Below are positions 35,327-44,842 of a DNA stretch of 64,000 nucleotides, one piece after another. The stretch's first letter is position 1. Every line of letters starts with the position of its first letter. The DNA lies in the NCBI RefSeq assembly GCF_000328685.1, contig NC_019974.1:310001-374000 (forward strand), in the 5' to 3' direction. The notes beneath the pieces are model-generated. The model searched no databases. It saw nothing but the letters and a program-made list of their open reading frames with translations, and had not been told where the DNA came from. Source of the stretch: Natronococcus occultus SP4 (GTDB lineage: Archaea > Halobacteriota > Halobacteria > Halobacteriales > Natrialbaceae). Made by a program: the position numbers and the translations under genes.

Positions 35327-36394
35327 ATGACTCAGACATCCGGCACGTTCGGCGAGTGGCCGCTCAAGCGGCTGCTGACCGAGGTCGTCGGTTCGGGGCC
35401 GAAGTCGGCCGACGATATGAGCCGCGACCAGGCCCGCGAAGCCCTGCAGCGGATCCTCGCGGGCGAGCCCGAGGAGACGACGCTGGGCGCGTTCTGGCTG
35501 GCGAACCGCTGGAAGCGAAACACGCCCGCGGAGCTGGCGGCCTACACCGACGTCATGCGCGAGGAGTCGGTCGTCACCGCCGCGCCCGACGCCGACCCGG
35601 TCGACTGCGGCGCGAACTACGACGGCAAACACACCTCCGCGCTGCTGGGCGTCGGCGCCGGCGTCGTCGCCGCCGCGGCCGGAACGCCCGTCGTCGTCCA
35701 CTCCGGGGACGGGGTGCCGACTCAGAAGGAAACGGCGTACAAACACGTCCTCGACGAACTGGGCATTCGGACCGAACTCGAGCCCGAGGAAAGCGCCGCG
35801 ATGGCCGACGAGACCGGGTTCGGCTTCTACTACCAGCCCGCGTTCAACCCCGGGATCGACGCCCTCTTCGAGCGACGCGACGAGATGGGCGTCCGCACGT
35901 TCGTCAACACGATCGAGACGGTCGCCAACCCCGCCGAGGCCGACGTCCACCTCGGCTCGTTCTACCACCTCGCGTTCGCGAAGAAGCTGTCCGACCTGAT
36001 CGAAGGAAGCGAGCAACTCGACTTCTCGCGGGCGATCTTCTTCCAGGGGATGGAAGGCTACGACGATATCCGTCCCGGCTACACGAAGGTCGCCGAGTGG
36101 AACGCAGGCGAGGACCTGACCGACTACGAGATCGAGACCGCCGAGTACGGCATGGAGATAGAAAGCGAGGACCTCGCGGTCGGCGACGTCCGGGCCGACT
36201 CCGCGGCGATCACCGAGGACGTCCTGGCCGGCGAACGCGACGACCAGTTCGCCGACGCTGTCGCCCTCAACGGCGCGTTCCGCATGTACGCCCGCCAGGA
36301 CGTCGCGACTCTCGAGGAGGGCCTCGAAGCGGCCCGCGACGCGATCGCCGACGGCAGCGCCGCGGCGGTGCTCGAAGAGCTGCGCGAGTACTGA
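35327..36394 (+). CDS. Anthranilate phosphoribosyltransferase-like protein (TrpD paralogue)
   Basis: ATG 35327 gives 355 residues; the extra 34 codons upstream are low-complexity and rejected. The fold markers of TrpD are present: LLTEVVGSG, SRDQAREALQRILAGE, and VANPAEADVHLGSFY. The PRPP-binding motif usually GTGGD is changed to GANYDGK, and HGNRS-like is HSGDG, so it is probably a paralogue with another phosphoribosyl or glycosyl substrate rather than the tryptophan enzyme. No other trp genes are nearby. CCTTTTGCGC lies about 30 bases upstream of the start. Confidence 0.8.
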   Translation: MTQTSGTFGEWPLKRLLTEVVGSGPKSADDMSRDQAREALQRILAGEPEETTLGAFWLANRWKRNTPAELAAYTDVMREESVVTAAPDADPVDCGANYDGKHTSALLGVGAGVVAAAAGTPVVVHSGDGVPTQKETAYKHVLDELGIRTELEPEESAAMADETGFGFYYQPAFNPGIDALFERRDEMGVRTFVNTIETVANPAEADVHLGSFYHLAFAKKLSDLIEGSEQLDFSRAIFFQGMEGYDDIRPGYTKVAEWNAGEDLTDYEIETAEYGMEIESEDLAVGDVRADSAAITEDVLAGERDDQFADAVALNGAFRMYARQDVATLEEGLEAARDAIADGSAAAVLEELREY

Positions 36395-36450
36395 CGGCTA
36401 TCAGCCCATCGGACAGCTTTTGTGAGGCCCCGTGGCCTGACGGATCGAGA

Positions 36451-37962
36451 TCAGGACCACTCCACGATCGGCTCCCCGGCGCCCGACCGCCGGACGTACT
36501 CGGTTTGCATCTCGTGGACGGCGTCCTCGAAGTCGGCGCCGCCGTCGAGGTGGTCGCGAACGCGGGCCAGCTTCCACCGGCTCGGCGTCGTCCGATCGGT
36601 CCAGCGGGCCTCGATCGGGGCGAGGAACGTCTCGACCGTCTCCGGAGGGACGCCCTGCTCGCGGAGGCCGCGGCGGGCGAACGCGAAGAGTTCGTCGTAG
36701 ATCACGTCCGGATCGGTCGTCCGATCGCCGTCGGCGGTGATCCACGCGAGGTCGGCGTCGAGTCCGTCCTCGACCGCGCCGTAGAAGCTCCGTTCGGTCG
36801 CCTCCCGGTCGAGCGTTGCGAGGGGATGGTCGGCCGCACACAGCCCGCGAACGAGTCCGGCGACCAGACACTGGAAGCCGACGTTCTCCGCGATCGTCGG
36901 CTGCGCGGGGAGCGGCCGGTATTCGATGCGGATCGATCGGGCGTCGCCCCCGCTGACTGGCTGGCCGCCGATGACGGCGCGGAGCCACCGCCAGTACGTC
37001 CCTCGCTTGTGGTCGAGTTCCCAGTACTCGTCGGCGAACGTCTCGCGATCGTCGTCTTCGAGCCACTCGCGGAGGAAGGGCGCACAGGTCGGGTCGGCGA
37101 CGAGCCGATCGACGGTGTCGGCGGCGTCCGTGATCTCATCGGGGACGCGAACCTTCTCCCAGGCCCGGTTGATCGACTGTTCGAACACCGGAATCCGGAG
37201 TTCGTGAAACGTCTCGTCGAGTAAGCGAGACGGGTCGTCGGGATCGTACAGGTCGACGGGTAGGAGCGGCGAGTTCGTCGCCAGCGCGAGCACCGGCCCC
37301 AGGGTCCCGCGAGCGGTGTTGTAGTAGCGGGGAAACCGATCCGCGGACGGGATCTGGACGTGGGGCTGGATCGAACTCGTGAGCGACTCGAACAGGATCG
37401 ACGGGAACTCCCGATCGACGCCCGGCACGGAGAGCGCGAGTCGATCCGCACTCCTCCGAACGTGGTTGTCGATCGCGTAGTACCGCGGCGACGGCGTCAT
37501 GTTCTCGGCGATCGTCACCCCGTCGCGATCGCGGACGGCTGTGAGGTAGGCCGCCGTTCCCTCCCGTGGTGGGATTGCCCACATCCCGTCTAGGACGAGT
37601 TGCGTTCCCTCGCGTTCGGCTGCCGCTCGTCCGCGCCGACAGTCGCGACGGAGCTGGGCCGCCTGTGCGGCGATGCCGTCGCCGTCGAAGGGGTTCGGAT
37701 CGGTGTTGAATTCGACGTTGTGCACCCCGAGTTCCTTCTCGCAGGGCCCCTCGAAGACGGGCTTCGGCACGCGGGCGAGTCGACCGTCGTCGTCGACCGC
37801 GTAGGCCTCGAGTTCGAGTCCGATTCCGAAGCCGGGGCTGTCGAGTCCCCCGTCGCGAAGGACCTCGGTGAGCCGATCGCCTTGCTCGTCGACGCGGCGG
37901 GCGAACTCACCCCGCGTCGCATCCCGGAGCGATCGATCGACGAGCTCGACGTACTCGTCCAT
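36451..37962 (-). CDS. Glutamate-cysteine ligase family protein (GCS2 type)
   Basis: ATG 37962 (MDEYVELVDRSLRDA) gives 503 residues; earlier in-frame codons are outside the conserved part. FGIGLELEAYAVDDDGRLARVP and LGVHNVEFNTDP match the amino-terminal active site of GCS2-type ligases; PSILFESLTSSIQPHVQIPS and IRIEYRPLPAQPTIAENV follow. It may make gamma-glutamylcysteine, the main thiol of haloarchaea, or a related gamma-glutamyl amide. Convergent with the TrpD-like gene. Confidence 0.8.
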   Translation of the reverse strand: MDEYVELVDRSLRDATRGEFARRVDEQGDRLTEVLRDGGLDSPGFGIGLELEAYAVDDDGRLARVPKPVFEGPCEKELGVHNVEFNTDPNPFDGDGIAAQAAQLRRDCRRGRAAAEREGTQLVLDGMWAIPPREGTAAYLTAVRDRDGVTIAENMTPSPRYYAIDNHVRRSADRLALSVPGVDREFPSILFESLTSSIQPHVQIPSADRFPRYYNTARGTLGPVLALATNSPLLPVDLYDPDDPSRLLDETFHELRIPVFEQSINRAWEKVRVPDEITDAADTVDRLVADPTCAPFLREWLEDDDRETFADEYWELDHKRGTYWRWLRAVIGGQPVSGGDARSIRIEYRPLPAQPTIAENVGFQCLVAGLVRGLCAADHPLATLDREATERSFYGAVEDGLDADLAWITADGDRTTDPDVIYDELFAFARRGLREQGVPPETVETFLAPIEARWTDRTTPSRWKLARVRDHLDGGADFEDAVHEMQTEYVRRSGAGEPIVEWS

Positions 37963-38156
37963 TACCGGAACGAAGCCACTCCAGTCGCTTAGAACTGTGG
38001 TGTGGGGTGTCGTGGTCGCCGGGAGCAATAGAGGGGACCCCTCGCTCGGGACACATCTTACCAGTGTTCGGCTCAAGAGTATTTTCCCAAACACATTCCT
38101 CTCCCACCGTCGAAATAATGAACGAATTTATGTGGAGCCCGTTCGATTGGGGAGGT

Positions 38157-38918
38157 ATGCGACTCGAAGACGAGACGGCGCTGATCACCGGTGCGGCCTC
38201 GGGGATCGGACGCGCGACGGCCGAACGCTTCGCCGACGAGGGGGCCCGGGTTATCGTCACCGATATCGACAGCAACGGCGGGGAGGCGGTCGCCGACGAG
38301 CTCGCGGACAAGGGAGCGACGGCGGAGTTTCACGAGCTGGACGTCACCGACGGCGAGGAGTTCCACGCGGTCGTCGACGCCGTCGCCGAGGAGTACGGTC
38401 TCGACATCGTCGTCAACAACGCCGGCACGGGCCACCCGTCCTCGCGGCTCGAGGACACCGACGACTCGATTCGGGACTTCGTCATCGACGTCAACATCAA
38501 GGGCGTCTGGAACGGCTGCCACGCGGCTCTGCCGCATATGAAAGAACAGGGCCACGGTTCGATCGTCAACGTCGGCTCGCTGGCGAGCATCCTCGGGCTG
38601 CCCAAGCAGGCGGCCTACTCGCTGAGCAAGGGCGCCGTATTGAACCTCACGCGGGCGCTCGCCGCCGAGGCGGGCCCCTACGGGGTGCGTGCGAATACGG
38701 TCTGTCCGGGCTTTACCGATACGTCGCTGCTCGAGCAGTATCTGGCGACGGAGGACGATCCCGAGGCGGCCCGGGAAGCGATGGCCAAGGAGTACCCGCT
38801 CAAGCGCCTCGGCAACCCCGAGGAGATCGCCGACGCGATTCTCTTTCTGGCCAGCGACGAAGCCTCGTTCGTCAGCGGCCACGGGTTGGTCGTCGACGGC
38901 GGGTTCTCGACCTGCTGA
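38157..38918 (+). CDS. Short-chain dehydrogenase/reductase
   Basis: A 253-residue SDR: cofactor site ALITGAASGIGRATAERF, NNAG in VNNAGTG, catalytic S-x-Y-x-K as YSLSKGA (S148-type position in AAYSLSKG), and the C-terminal PG-FTDT and FLASDEASFVSGHGLVVDGGF. ATG 38157 is chosen because ATTTATG lies 26-32 bases upstream, giving a leaderless start; two earlier in-frame ATGs (38118, 38130) would add 9-13 residues. Substrate unknown. Divergent from the glutamate-cysteine ligase-like gene. Confidence 0.87.
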   Translation: MRLEDETALITGAASGIGRATAERFADEGARVIVTDIDSNGGEAVADELADKGATAEFHELDVTDGEEFHAVVDAVAEEYGLDIVVNNAGTGHPSSRLEDTDDSIRDFVIDVNIKGVWNGCHAALPHMKEQGHGSIVNVGSLASILGLPKQAAYSLSKGAVLNLTRALAAEAGPYGVRANTVCPGFTDTSLLEQYLATEDDPEAAREAMAKEYPLKRLGNPEEIADAILFLASDEASFVSGHGLVVDGGFSTC

Positions 38919-39022
38919 GCTCCGAACCGAAATCGATATCTTTCCCGTTCGCGTCCCTCATACCCGTATCGAGCGTCTGCGACCCATTGTGCGGTCGGGC
39001 AGCCGCGCTCGGAGGAGCCATC

Positions 39023-39523
39023 ATGTCACAGGCGATAGCGTTCGTCGACGCCGCAGGCGCACTCGAGGAGACGGGTGGTATTCTCCGGTACGTCCTTGTG
39101 TTCCTGCTCGCGATGGTCCCGGCGGTCGAACCGTTCGTCGTGATCCCGGCCGCGATCGGACTCGGACTCGATCCCGTCGCGACGGGGGCCGCTGCGTTCG
39201 CCGGCAGCGTTACCGCCGTCTGTCTGATCGTGTGCTTCCAGGAGTGGCTCGTCCGCTGGTGGCGACGTCGATTCGGGGGCGCCGAGGACGCCGACGACGG
39301 CCGAACCGGGCGGGCGCGGCGCGCGTGGGAGCGCTACGGCCTCGCGGGCTTCTCGGTTCTCGGCCCGATCCTGGCCGGGATCCACTTCGCAGCGCTGCTG
39401 GCCGCGACGATCGACGGCCGACCGCGACGGGTCGTCGCGTGGCTCGCGGTCGGGCTCGGTGCCTGGACGGTTGTCCTCGTCGGCGGCTCGGTCGCCGGAC
39501 TCTCCGTCCTCGGGCTCTCGTAG
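39023..39523 (+). CDS. Small multidrug export-type membrane protein
   Basis: A 166-residue membrane protein (Sm_multidrug_ex type) with LRYVLVFLLAMVPAVEPFVVIPAAIG at the N-terminus, a basic loop (RWWRRRFGG) and three further helices. GGAGG precedes ATG 39023 at a seven-base spacing, so this gene uses a Shine-Dalgarno site. The family name comes from a loosely supported drug-export link; transport substrate is unknown. Confidence 0.75.
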   Translation: MSQAIAFVDAAGALEETGGILRYVLVFLLAMVPAVEPFVVIPAAIGLGLDPVATGAAAFAGSVTAVCLIVCFQEWLVRWWRRRFGGAEDADDGRTGRARRAWERYGLAGFSVLGPILAGIHFAALLAATIDGRPRRVVAWLAVGLGAWTVVLVGGSVAGLSVLGLS

Positions 39524-39526
39524 CCG

Positions 39527-40498
39527 TCACTCCTCGCGGATCAGGGCGACGCTCGCGAGCTTGTCGCCGGCTGCGACGGTCGACTCGCGAGTGAGCGTGT
39601 AGAGCAGCCCCTCGCGGCCCACGGTCGCCGACTGGAGGGGCTCGTATGTAGTCGGATCGTACACGGTTCCCAGCGGGTCGCCCTCGGCGACCGGCTGGCC
39701 GATCTCGAGGCCCGGCTCCGGACGGAACAGCCCCGACTCGTCGGTGACGACCTGGCCGAGGTGGTTCCTGGCGAGGGTCCGCTCGCGCTCGGGTACCTCG
39801 CCCGGGAGCATCCCGAGGTACCGACAGGTGTCGAGCAGCCCGTCAACGCCGGTCTCGACGGCGTCCTCCAGGATCTGTTTGTTGTGGGCGAGCTCGGGCG
39901 TGATCGAGGGAATCCCCTCGTTGGCGGCCGCAACCCGGAGCTTCCCGGCGAATCCGCGGCGGTGCCACTCGTCGCTCGCGTCGTCGTCGGCCTCCTCCGA
40001 GAGCAGGAGGTCGGTGCCGAACGCCTCGGCCAGCGCCCGTGACTCCTCGTCGTCCTCGAGGAAGACGACGTGGGGCAGCATGTCCGGACTCCCGGTGTGG
40101 AGATCGACGACGGCGTCGGCGCCGTCGACGTACTCCCAGAGGCGAGCCGCCATGCGCTGGTGGAGACTTCCGTCGGCGTCGCCGGGCCACACCCGGTTCA
40201 TGTTCGGGTTGACGCTGTCGATGATCTCCGGGGTCGTGTACGAGACCCGATCGAAGGTAAGCGGGTTCGCGACGGGAACGGCGACGATCCGTCCCGACAG
40301 CGAGTCGAGCGGGAGCCGTTCGTGGAACCGTCGCAGCGTCTCGGTGCCGTTGATCTCGCGGCCGTGCTGGGCGGCCTGGACGTACAGCGTCGGGCCGTCC
40401 TCGGCCCCGTCGTAGGTGTGGACCGTCGTCGTGATCTCGACGCCCGATGGCAGCCGCGCGAGGGTCACGTCCTCGCTTGTGTGCGTTCCGGCGGTCAT
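39527..40498 (-). CDS. AspA/AstE-type metallocarboxypeptidase-like deacylase
   Basis: ATG 40498 gives 323 residues. The zinc ligands H45-x2-E48 (QHGREINGTETLRRF) and H133 (VVDLHTGSPDML) fit the succinylglutamate desuccinylase/aspartoacylase family. C-terminal beta segments GQPVAEGDPLGTVYD resemble a lipoyl-like hammerhead. It probably hydrolyses an N-acylated amino acid or small amide. Convergent with the small membrane protein, tail to tail with three bases between stop codons. Confidence 0.85.
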   Translation of the reverse strand: MTAGTHTSEDVTLARLPSGVEITTTVHTYDGAEDGPTLYVQAAQHGREINGTETLRRFHERLPLDSLSGRIVAVPVANPLTFDRVSYTTPEIIDSVNPNMNRVWPGDADGSLHQRMAARLWEYVDGADAVVDLHTGSPDMLPHVVFLEDDEESRALAEAFGTDLLLSEEADDDASDEWHRRGFAGKLRVAAANEGIPSITPELAHNKQILEDAVETGVDGLLDTCRYLGMLPGEVPERERTLARNHLGQVVTDESGLFRPEPGLEIGQPVAEGDPLGTVYDPTTYEPLQSATVGREGLLYTLTRESTVAAGDKLASVALIREE

Positions 40499-40568
40499 AG
40501 CCGTTCCGTACCACGTCCGCCGGTATGTACCTGCGGCAGGCGGTGACACCGTTCCGAGACCACTACCG

Positions 40569-40577
40569 TTTTCACCC
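40569..40577 (+). promoter_or_regulatory. Core promoter element TTTTCACCC of the cyclophilin gene
   Basis: Lies 29 bases before ATG 40598; identical to the elements of nadK and fxsA at matching distance. Confidence 0.45.
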
Positions 40578-40597
40578 GTCCGGCCGTCGGCCGAGAT

Positions 40598-41116
40598 ATG
40601 GGCAACGTTACTGCGACCCTGCACACGAGCAAGGGCGACATCGACGTCGAACTCTACGACGAGCGCGCGCCGCGGACCGTCGACAACTTCGTCGGACTTG
40701 CGACGGGCGGCCAGGAGTGGACCGATCCCGAGACCGGCGAGGACGTCGAGGGCGAGCCGCTGTACGACGACGTGCTCTTTCACCGGATCATCGAGGACTT
40801 CATGATCCAGACCGGCGACCCGACGGGGACGGGCCGGGGTGGTCCCGGCTACCAGTTCGACGACGAGTTCCACGAGGAGCTGCGCCACGACGACGAGGGC
40901 ATCCTCTCGATGGCCAACTCCGGGCCGGACACCAACGGCTCGCAGTTTTTCATCACGCTGGACGCCCAGCCCCACCTCGACGACCGCCACGCCGTCTTCG
41001 GGAAGGTAACCGACGGGATGGACGTCGTCCGCGAGATCGGCAACGTCGAGACCGACGCCAACGACCGACCCCGCGAGGACGTCCTCCTCGAGTCGGTCTC
41101 GGTCGACTACGAGTAG
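40598..41116 (+). CDS. Cyclophilin-type peptidyl-prolyl isomerase
   Basis: A 172-residue protein with full cyclophilin signatures: FHRIIEDFMIQTGDPTGTGRGGPGY, GILSMANSGPDTNGSQFFITL and DDRHAVFGKV. The acidic insert (TDPETGEDVEGEP, 42-54) is a haloarchaeal feature. It catalyses proline cis-trans isomerisation in protein folding in the cytosol. The start is supported by the leaderless promoter position. Confidence 0.92.
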   Translation: MGNVTATLHTSKGDIDVELYDERAPRTVDNFVGLATGGQEWTDPETGEDVEGEPLYDDVLFHRIIEDFMIQTGDPTGTGRGGPGYQFDDEFHEELRHDDEGILSMANSGPDTNGSQFFITLDAQPHLDDRHAVFGKVTDGMDVVREIGNVETDANDRPREDVLLESVSVDYE

Positions 41117-41284
41117 CGTCCGGGCGACCGCTCGAGGTCGTTTCGTTCGGTTTTCGGGTAGTTTTGCACCGGATAGCGTTCGGTGTACCGTCCTGGTGCG
41201 TTGTGGTATCGGCCCTCTCGGGTTGGAGGGGCTGTTCCGGAAGTATGGGAACTTCTTTCACGGATGATTTTCAATCATCGATCG

Positions 41285-43348
41285 ATGTCTTCCGACCAGT
41301 CCGACTGCGGGCGGCGAACGGCCGTCCGATCGAGGCAGGGCGAACCGGCGACCGAACGGAGTCAGGTGTATGCGGTCGAGGACGACGGTGAGCTCCGTCC
41401 GAAAGAACCCGCGGAGATCGACGCCGAATGTGGCTGTGGTCGAACCCACACGCGCCGCACGTTCATGGGTGCGACCGCGGCTGCGGCCGGCGCGCTGACG
41501 CTCGGCTCGCAGGTCTCGGGCGTCGCGGCCGAGGAACCCGAGGGCGATACCGTAACGATCGTTCACGATCTCCACACCCACAGCGAGATCGGCGAACCCG
41601 GCGAGCCCAACATCGCCCGCTACTGGAACGTCGTCCAGGACCAGCTCGCCGATCGCGACGACGCGGTCTTCCTCGCGAACGGGGACGAGCTCGGCTCCTC
41701 GACGATCTCGTTTTTCACCGAGGGTGCCCACAAGATCGACTTCATGAACGACATGGAGCTGACGGCTGCGGGGGTCGGCAACCACGACTTCGACTACGGC
41801 GTCGACGTCGCCGAGCAGCGGTTCGCCGATAGCGAGTTCCCCTGGCTGAACTCCGCGCTGTACACCCCCGACGGCGACCTCTTTCCGGAGACCGAGCGGT
41901 ACACCACCCTCGAGATCGGCGACCTCACGGTCGGGCTCTTCAACGTCGTCCTGCGGAACTTCCACGGGATCACCGACTACCCCGAGGAGTACGAGCAGCG
42001 AGATCCCGTCGAGACGGCCCGGGAGATGACCCAGCTGCTTCGGGAGGAGGAAGACGCCGACGTCGTCGTCTGTTCGTCTCACACCCCCCACGAGACCCAC
42101 TTCGAGCTCGCCGAGGAGGTCGACGGGCTCGACGCCATCTTCGGCTCTCACTCCCACTACACGATGGACGCCGCGGAGGAACACGCGGGCACCGTCATCA
42201 GCGAGGTCGGCTACGCCTACTTCCACCTCGGCGTGATGACGCTGGACGCCGAGGGGAACCTCGTCAGCTGGGAGCGCATCGATCTGGACGAGGACGTCGA
42301 ACCCGACTCGAAGTTCAAGGCGCGCGTCGAGGCCCAGTACGAGGAGCTCGAGGACGAACTCGAGGAGACGATCGGCGAGACGGCCGTCGAACTCGACACC
42401 TCCGGCTCGATCACCTACGGCCGCGAGGCTCGGATCGGCAACCTCATCACCGACACGATGCTCGATGCCCACCCCGACGCCGAGGTCGCCTTCCAGAACG
42501 GTGGCGGGATCCGGACGAACACCACCTACGGTCCGGGCGAGCTCACCGCGGGCGACGTTCTGAGCATCCTTCCGTTCGGCAACGAGATCGTCGTCTTCGA
42601 GGCCACCGGCGCGGAGATCGAACAGGTCCTCGAGAACCGCATCGACACGCTCCCGGACAACGCCTTCGGCGCCCAGCAGGGCCAGCAGGTCGCGGGGCTC
42701 CAGTACGAGTGGCGCGGTCACGAGGAGCCGGAGGTCCTCGACGTCTTCGTCGACGGCGAGCCTCTCGAGAACGACGAGACGTACGTCGTCTCGACGACCG
42801 ACTACCTGAAAGACACCGCGGACGCCTACGCGCCGTTCCGCGACGCCGACCTCATCTGGGAGTCAGGGACGGCGCTCGGCCCGGCGCTGATGGAGTACGT
42901 CGAGACCAACAGCCCCGTCGAGCCCGAGCTCGAGAACCGCATCCTGCGGGTCGACGCGGACCTCGGACCGCAGCTGGGCGTCCGTCGCGAGGACGACCGA
43001 ACGCTGCTCTGTTTCGAGGCGCCCGAACACGCCGTCGCGGTCGCCGACGCCGAGACGTTCGTCGGCGTCACGGCGGACGCCGACACGGACGTTCCGGCGC
43101 CCGAGACCGTCGAGCTCGAGGACGACCGTCTCTGGATCGGGTACGACACCGGCGAGCTCCAGTCGTTCCTCGGCCGGAGCGACGCCGCGGAGCTGCGGCT
43201 CTTCGGGGAGTTCGAGCCCGACGACGACGGCTACGGCTATACCGGTACCGACGGCGAGCTCCTCGAGTTACCCGTCGCGGCCGTCTACGACCGCTTCACG
43301 CTGAAGGCGACGCTTGACGCGTCCTCGGCGTCGCTGCAGCCGAACTGA
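41285..43348 (+). CDS. Exported 5'-nucleotidase / metallophosphatase family protein
   Basis: ATG 41285 gives 687 residues. A twin-arginine motif TRRTFMGA (56-63) precedes a hydrophobic run, so it is Tat-exported. An unusually long 55-residue polar extension with C49-G-C51 comes before it. The metallophosphatase domain shows D95-x-H97, NGDELGSS, GNHDFDYG and SHSHY; the C-terminal nucleotidase domain shows FQNGGGIRTNTTYG. The DLHTHSEIG active-site opening differs from the usual DFHGR. It probably releases phosphate or nucleosides outside the cell. Confidence 0.87.
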   Translation: MSSDQSDCGRRTAVRSRQGEPATERSQVYAVEDDGELRPKEPAEIDAECGCGRTHTRRTFMGATAAAAGALTLGSQVSGVAAEEPEGDTVTIVHDLHTHSEIGEPGEPNIARYWNVVQDQLADRDDAVFLANGDELGSSTISFFTEGAHKIDFMNDMELTAAGVGNHDFDYGVDVAEQRFADSEFPWLNSALYTPDGDLFPETERYTTLEIGDLTVGLFNVVLRNFHGITDYPEEYEQRDPVETAREMTQLLREEEDADVVVCSSHTPHETHFELAEEVDGLDAIFGSHSHYTMDAAEEHAGTVISEVGYAYFHLGVMTLDAEGNLVSWERIDLDEDVEPDSKFKARVEAQYEELEDELEETIGETAVELDTSGSITYGREARIGNLITDTMLDAHPDAEVAFQNGGGIRTNTTYGPGELTAGDVLSILPFGNEIVVFEATGAEIEQVLENRIDTLPDNAFGAQQGQQVAGLQYEWRGHEEPEVLDVFVDGEPLENDETYVVSTTDYLKDTADAYAPFRDADLIWESGTALGPALMEYVETNSPVEPELENRILRVDADLGPQLGVRREDDRTLLCFEAPEHAVAVADAETFVGVTADADTDVPAPETVELEDDRLWIGYDTGELQSFLGRSDAAELRLFGEFEPDDDGYGYTGTDGELLELPVAAVYDRFTLKATLDASSASLQPN

Positions 43349-43422
43349 CGGAGCGGGGTCGGCCTCCCCCGACCGAACGATGCAACGACCACGCTTAGGG
43401 CATCGGCCTCCCTGGCAGTCGT

Positions 43423-44376
43423 ATGAGCTGGACGGCTGCGGACGTTCCCGACCAGAGCGGTCGAACGATCGTCGTAACGGGCGCAAACAGCGGGATCGGG
43501 CTCGAGGCGACCCGCGAGCTCGCGCGCGAGGGGGCGACGGTGATCATGGCCTGCCGGAGCGTCGAGCGAGGGGAGCGGGCAGCCCGCGACGTCCGGCGCA
43601 ACGCGCCCGACGCCGAGCTCCGCGTCGAGGAGTGTGATCTGGGCGATCTCGAGTCGGTCCGGGCGTTCGCCGACCGGCTGGATGCGGAGATCGACGTACT
43701 GATCAACAACGCGGGTGTGATGGCGATTCCGCGAAGCGAGACTGCCGACGGGTTCGAGACCCAGTTCGGCGTCAACCACCTCGGCCACTTCGCGCTCACC
43801 GGCCTGCTGCTCGAGCGCCTGGCGACCGACGGCGGGGACGCCGCGCGGGTCGTCACGGTTTCAAGCGGCGTCCACGAGCAGGGCGAGATCGAGTTCGACG
43901 ATCTTCAGGGCGAGGACTCCTACAACAAGTGGGAGGCCTACGCCCAGTCGAAGCTGGCGAACGTCCTGTTTGCCTACGAGCTCGAACGACGGTTCCTGAC
44001 GGCCGGGCTGAACGCCGACAGTATGGCGGTCCACCCGGGCTATGCGGATACGGCTCTGCAGTTTCGCGGTCCCGAACAGCAGGAGAGTCGCCTCCGACTG
44101 GCGGCGATGAAGCTCCTGAACGGGCTCGTCGCCCAGTCGGCCGAGATGGGTGCACTGCCGACGCTGTACGCCGCGACCGCCCCCGAAGCCAAGGGCGGCG
44201 CCTACTACGGGCCGGGCGGACTCGCGAACATGCGTGGCTCCCCCGAGCGCCAGGCCTCCTCCGATCGGTCCTACGACGAGGAGACTGCCCGCCGGCTGTG
44301 GGCGATCTCGCGGGAGCTGACGGGCGTCAGCTACGATCTGCCGCGTCCGAAGGCCGACGTCCCGACGTCGGACTGA
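43423..44376 (+). CDS. Short-chain dehydrogenase, retinol-dehydrogenase-like
   Basis: A 317-residue SDR with IVVTGANSGIGLEATRELA, LINNAGVM, and the catalytic Y-x-K as YAQSKLANVLF. VSSGVHEQG and the overall length resemble the bacterial retinol-dehydrogenase/protochlorophyllide-reductase-like SDR group. It is an NAD(P)-dependent oxidoreductase of unknown substrate. The following gene, 64 bases on, is a ferredoxin-like protein on the same strand. Confidence 0.87.
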   Translation: MSWTAADVPDQSGRTIVVTGANSGIGLEATRELAREGATVIMACRSVERGERAARDVRRNAPDAELRVEECDLGDLESVRAFADRLDAEIDVLINNAGVMAIPRSETADGFETQFGVNHLGHFALTGLLLERLATDGGDAARVVTVSSGVHEQGEIEFDDLQGEDSYNKWEAYAQSKLANVLFAYELERRFLTAGLNADSMAVHPGYADTALQFRGPEQQESRLRLAAMKLLNGLVAQSAEMGALPTLYAATAPEAKGGAYYGPGGLANMRGSPERQASSDRSYDEETARRLWAISRELTGVSYDLPRPKADVPTSD

Positions 44377-44440
44377 CGGCGTCGGGTCGTCGCCTGCGCC
44401 GACCGTAACGCGAAAGGCGACGGGGCCGAACCAGTAGATC

Positions 44441-44782
44441 ATGAGCGACGACGAGGGGATCGAACGCGCGAGCGACGTCGGCTCCGCGGACGCGCCACCG
44501 GTCGAGGAGAAACCCTACAAGATCATCTTCGAGGCGAACAAGTGCTTCGGCGCAGGCAAGTGCGCCGAGGTCAGCGACAACTGGGAGCTGTCGATCACCT
44601 CCGGGGTCGCCCAGCCGAGGGCCTACTTCTTCGGCGAGGACGACCTCGAGCACAACGTCCGGGCCGCGGAGATCTGCCCGGCGAAGAAGGGTGACGGCTG
44701 CATCCACGTGATCGATCGTCGCACCGACGAGGAGATCGCCCCGGATCCCCACGGCGACGGTACGCTGAGCGTCGACTGGTAG
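44441..44782 (+). CDS. Ferredoxin (3Fe-4S or 4Fe-4S monocluster type)
   Basis: A 113-residue protein with an acidic N-terminal tail and ANKCFGAGKCAEV (C35-x5-C41) followed by EICPAKKGDGCIHV (C79, C87). The middle cysteine of the classical C-x2-C-x2-C is missing, giving the pattern of P450-type 3Fe-4S ferredoxins; C87 could be a further ligand. It is a soluble electron carrier and may serve the upstream dehydrogenase or an F420/NADPH enzyme. Confidence 0.85.
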   Translation: MSDDEGIERASDVGSADAPPVEEKPYKIIFEANKCFGAGKCAEVSDNWELSITSGVAQPRAYFFGEDDLEHNVRAAEICPAKKGDGCIHVIDRRTDEEIAPDPHGDGTLSVDW

Positions 44783-44842
44783 AGAGACGCCGGCGCTCGC
44801 GTCCTCGTCCCGACCGCGAAGCGACCTGGGGCGGACGGTTCC

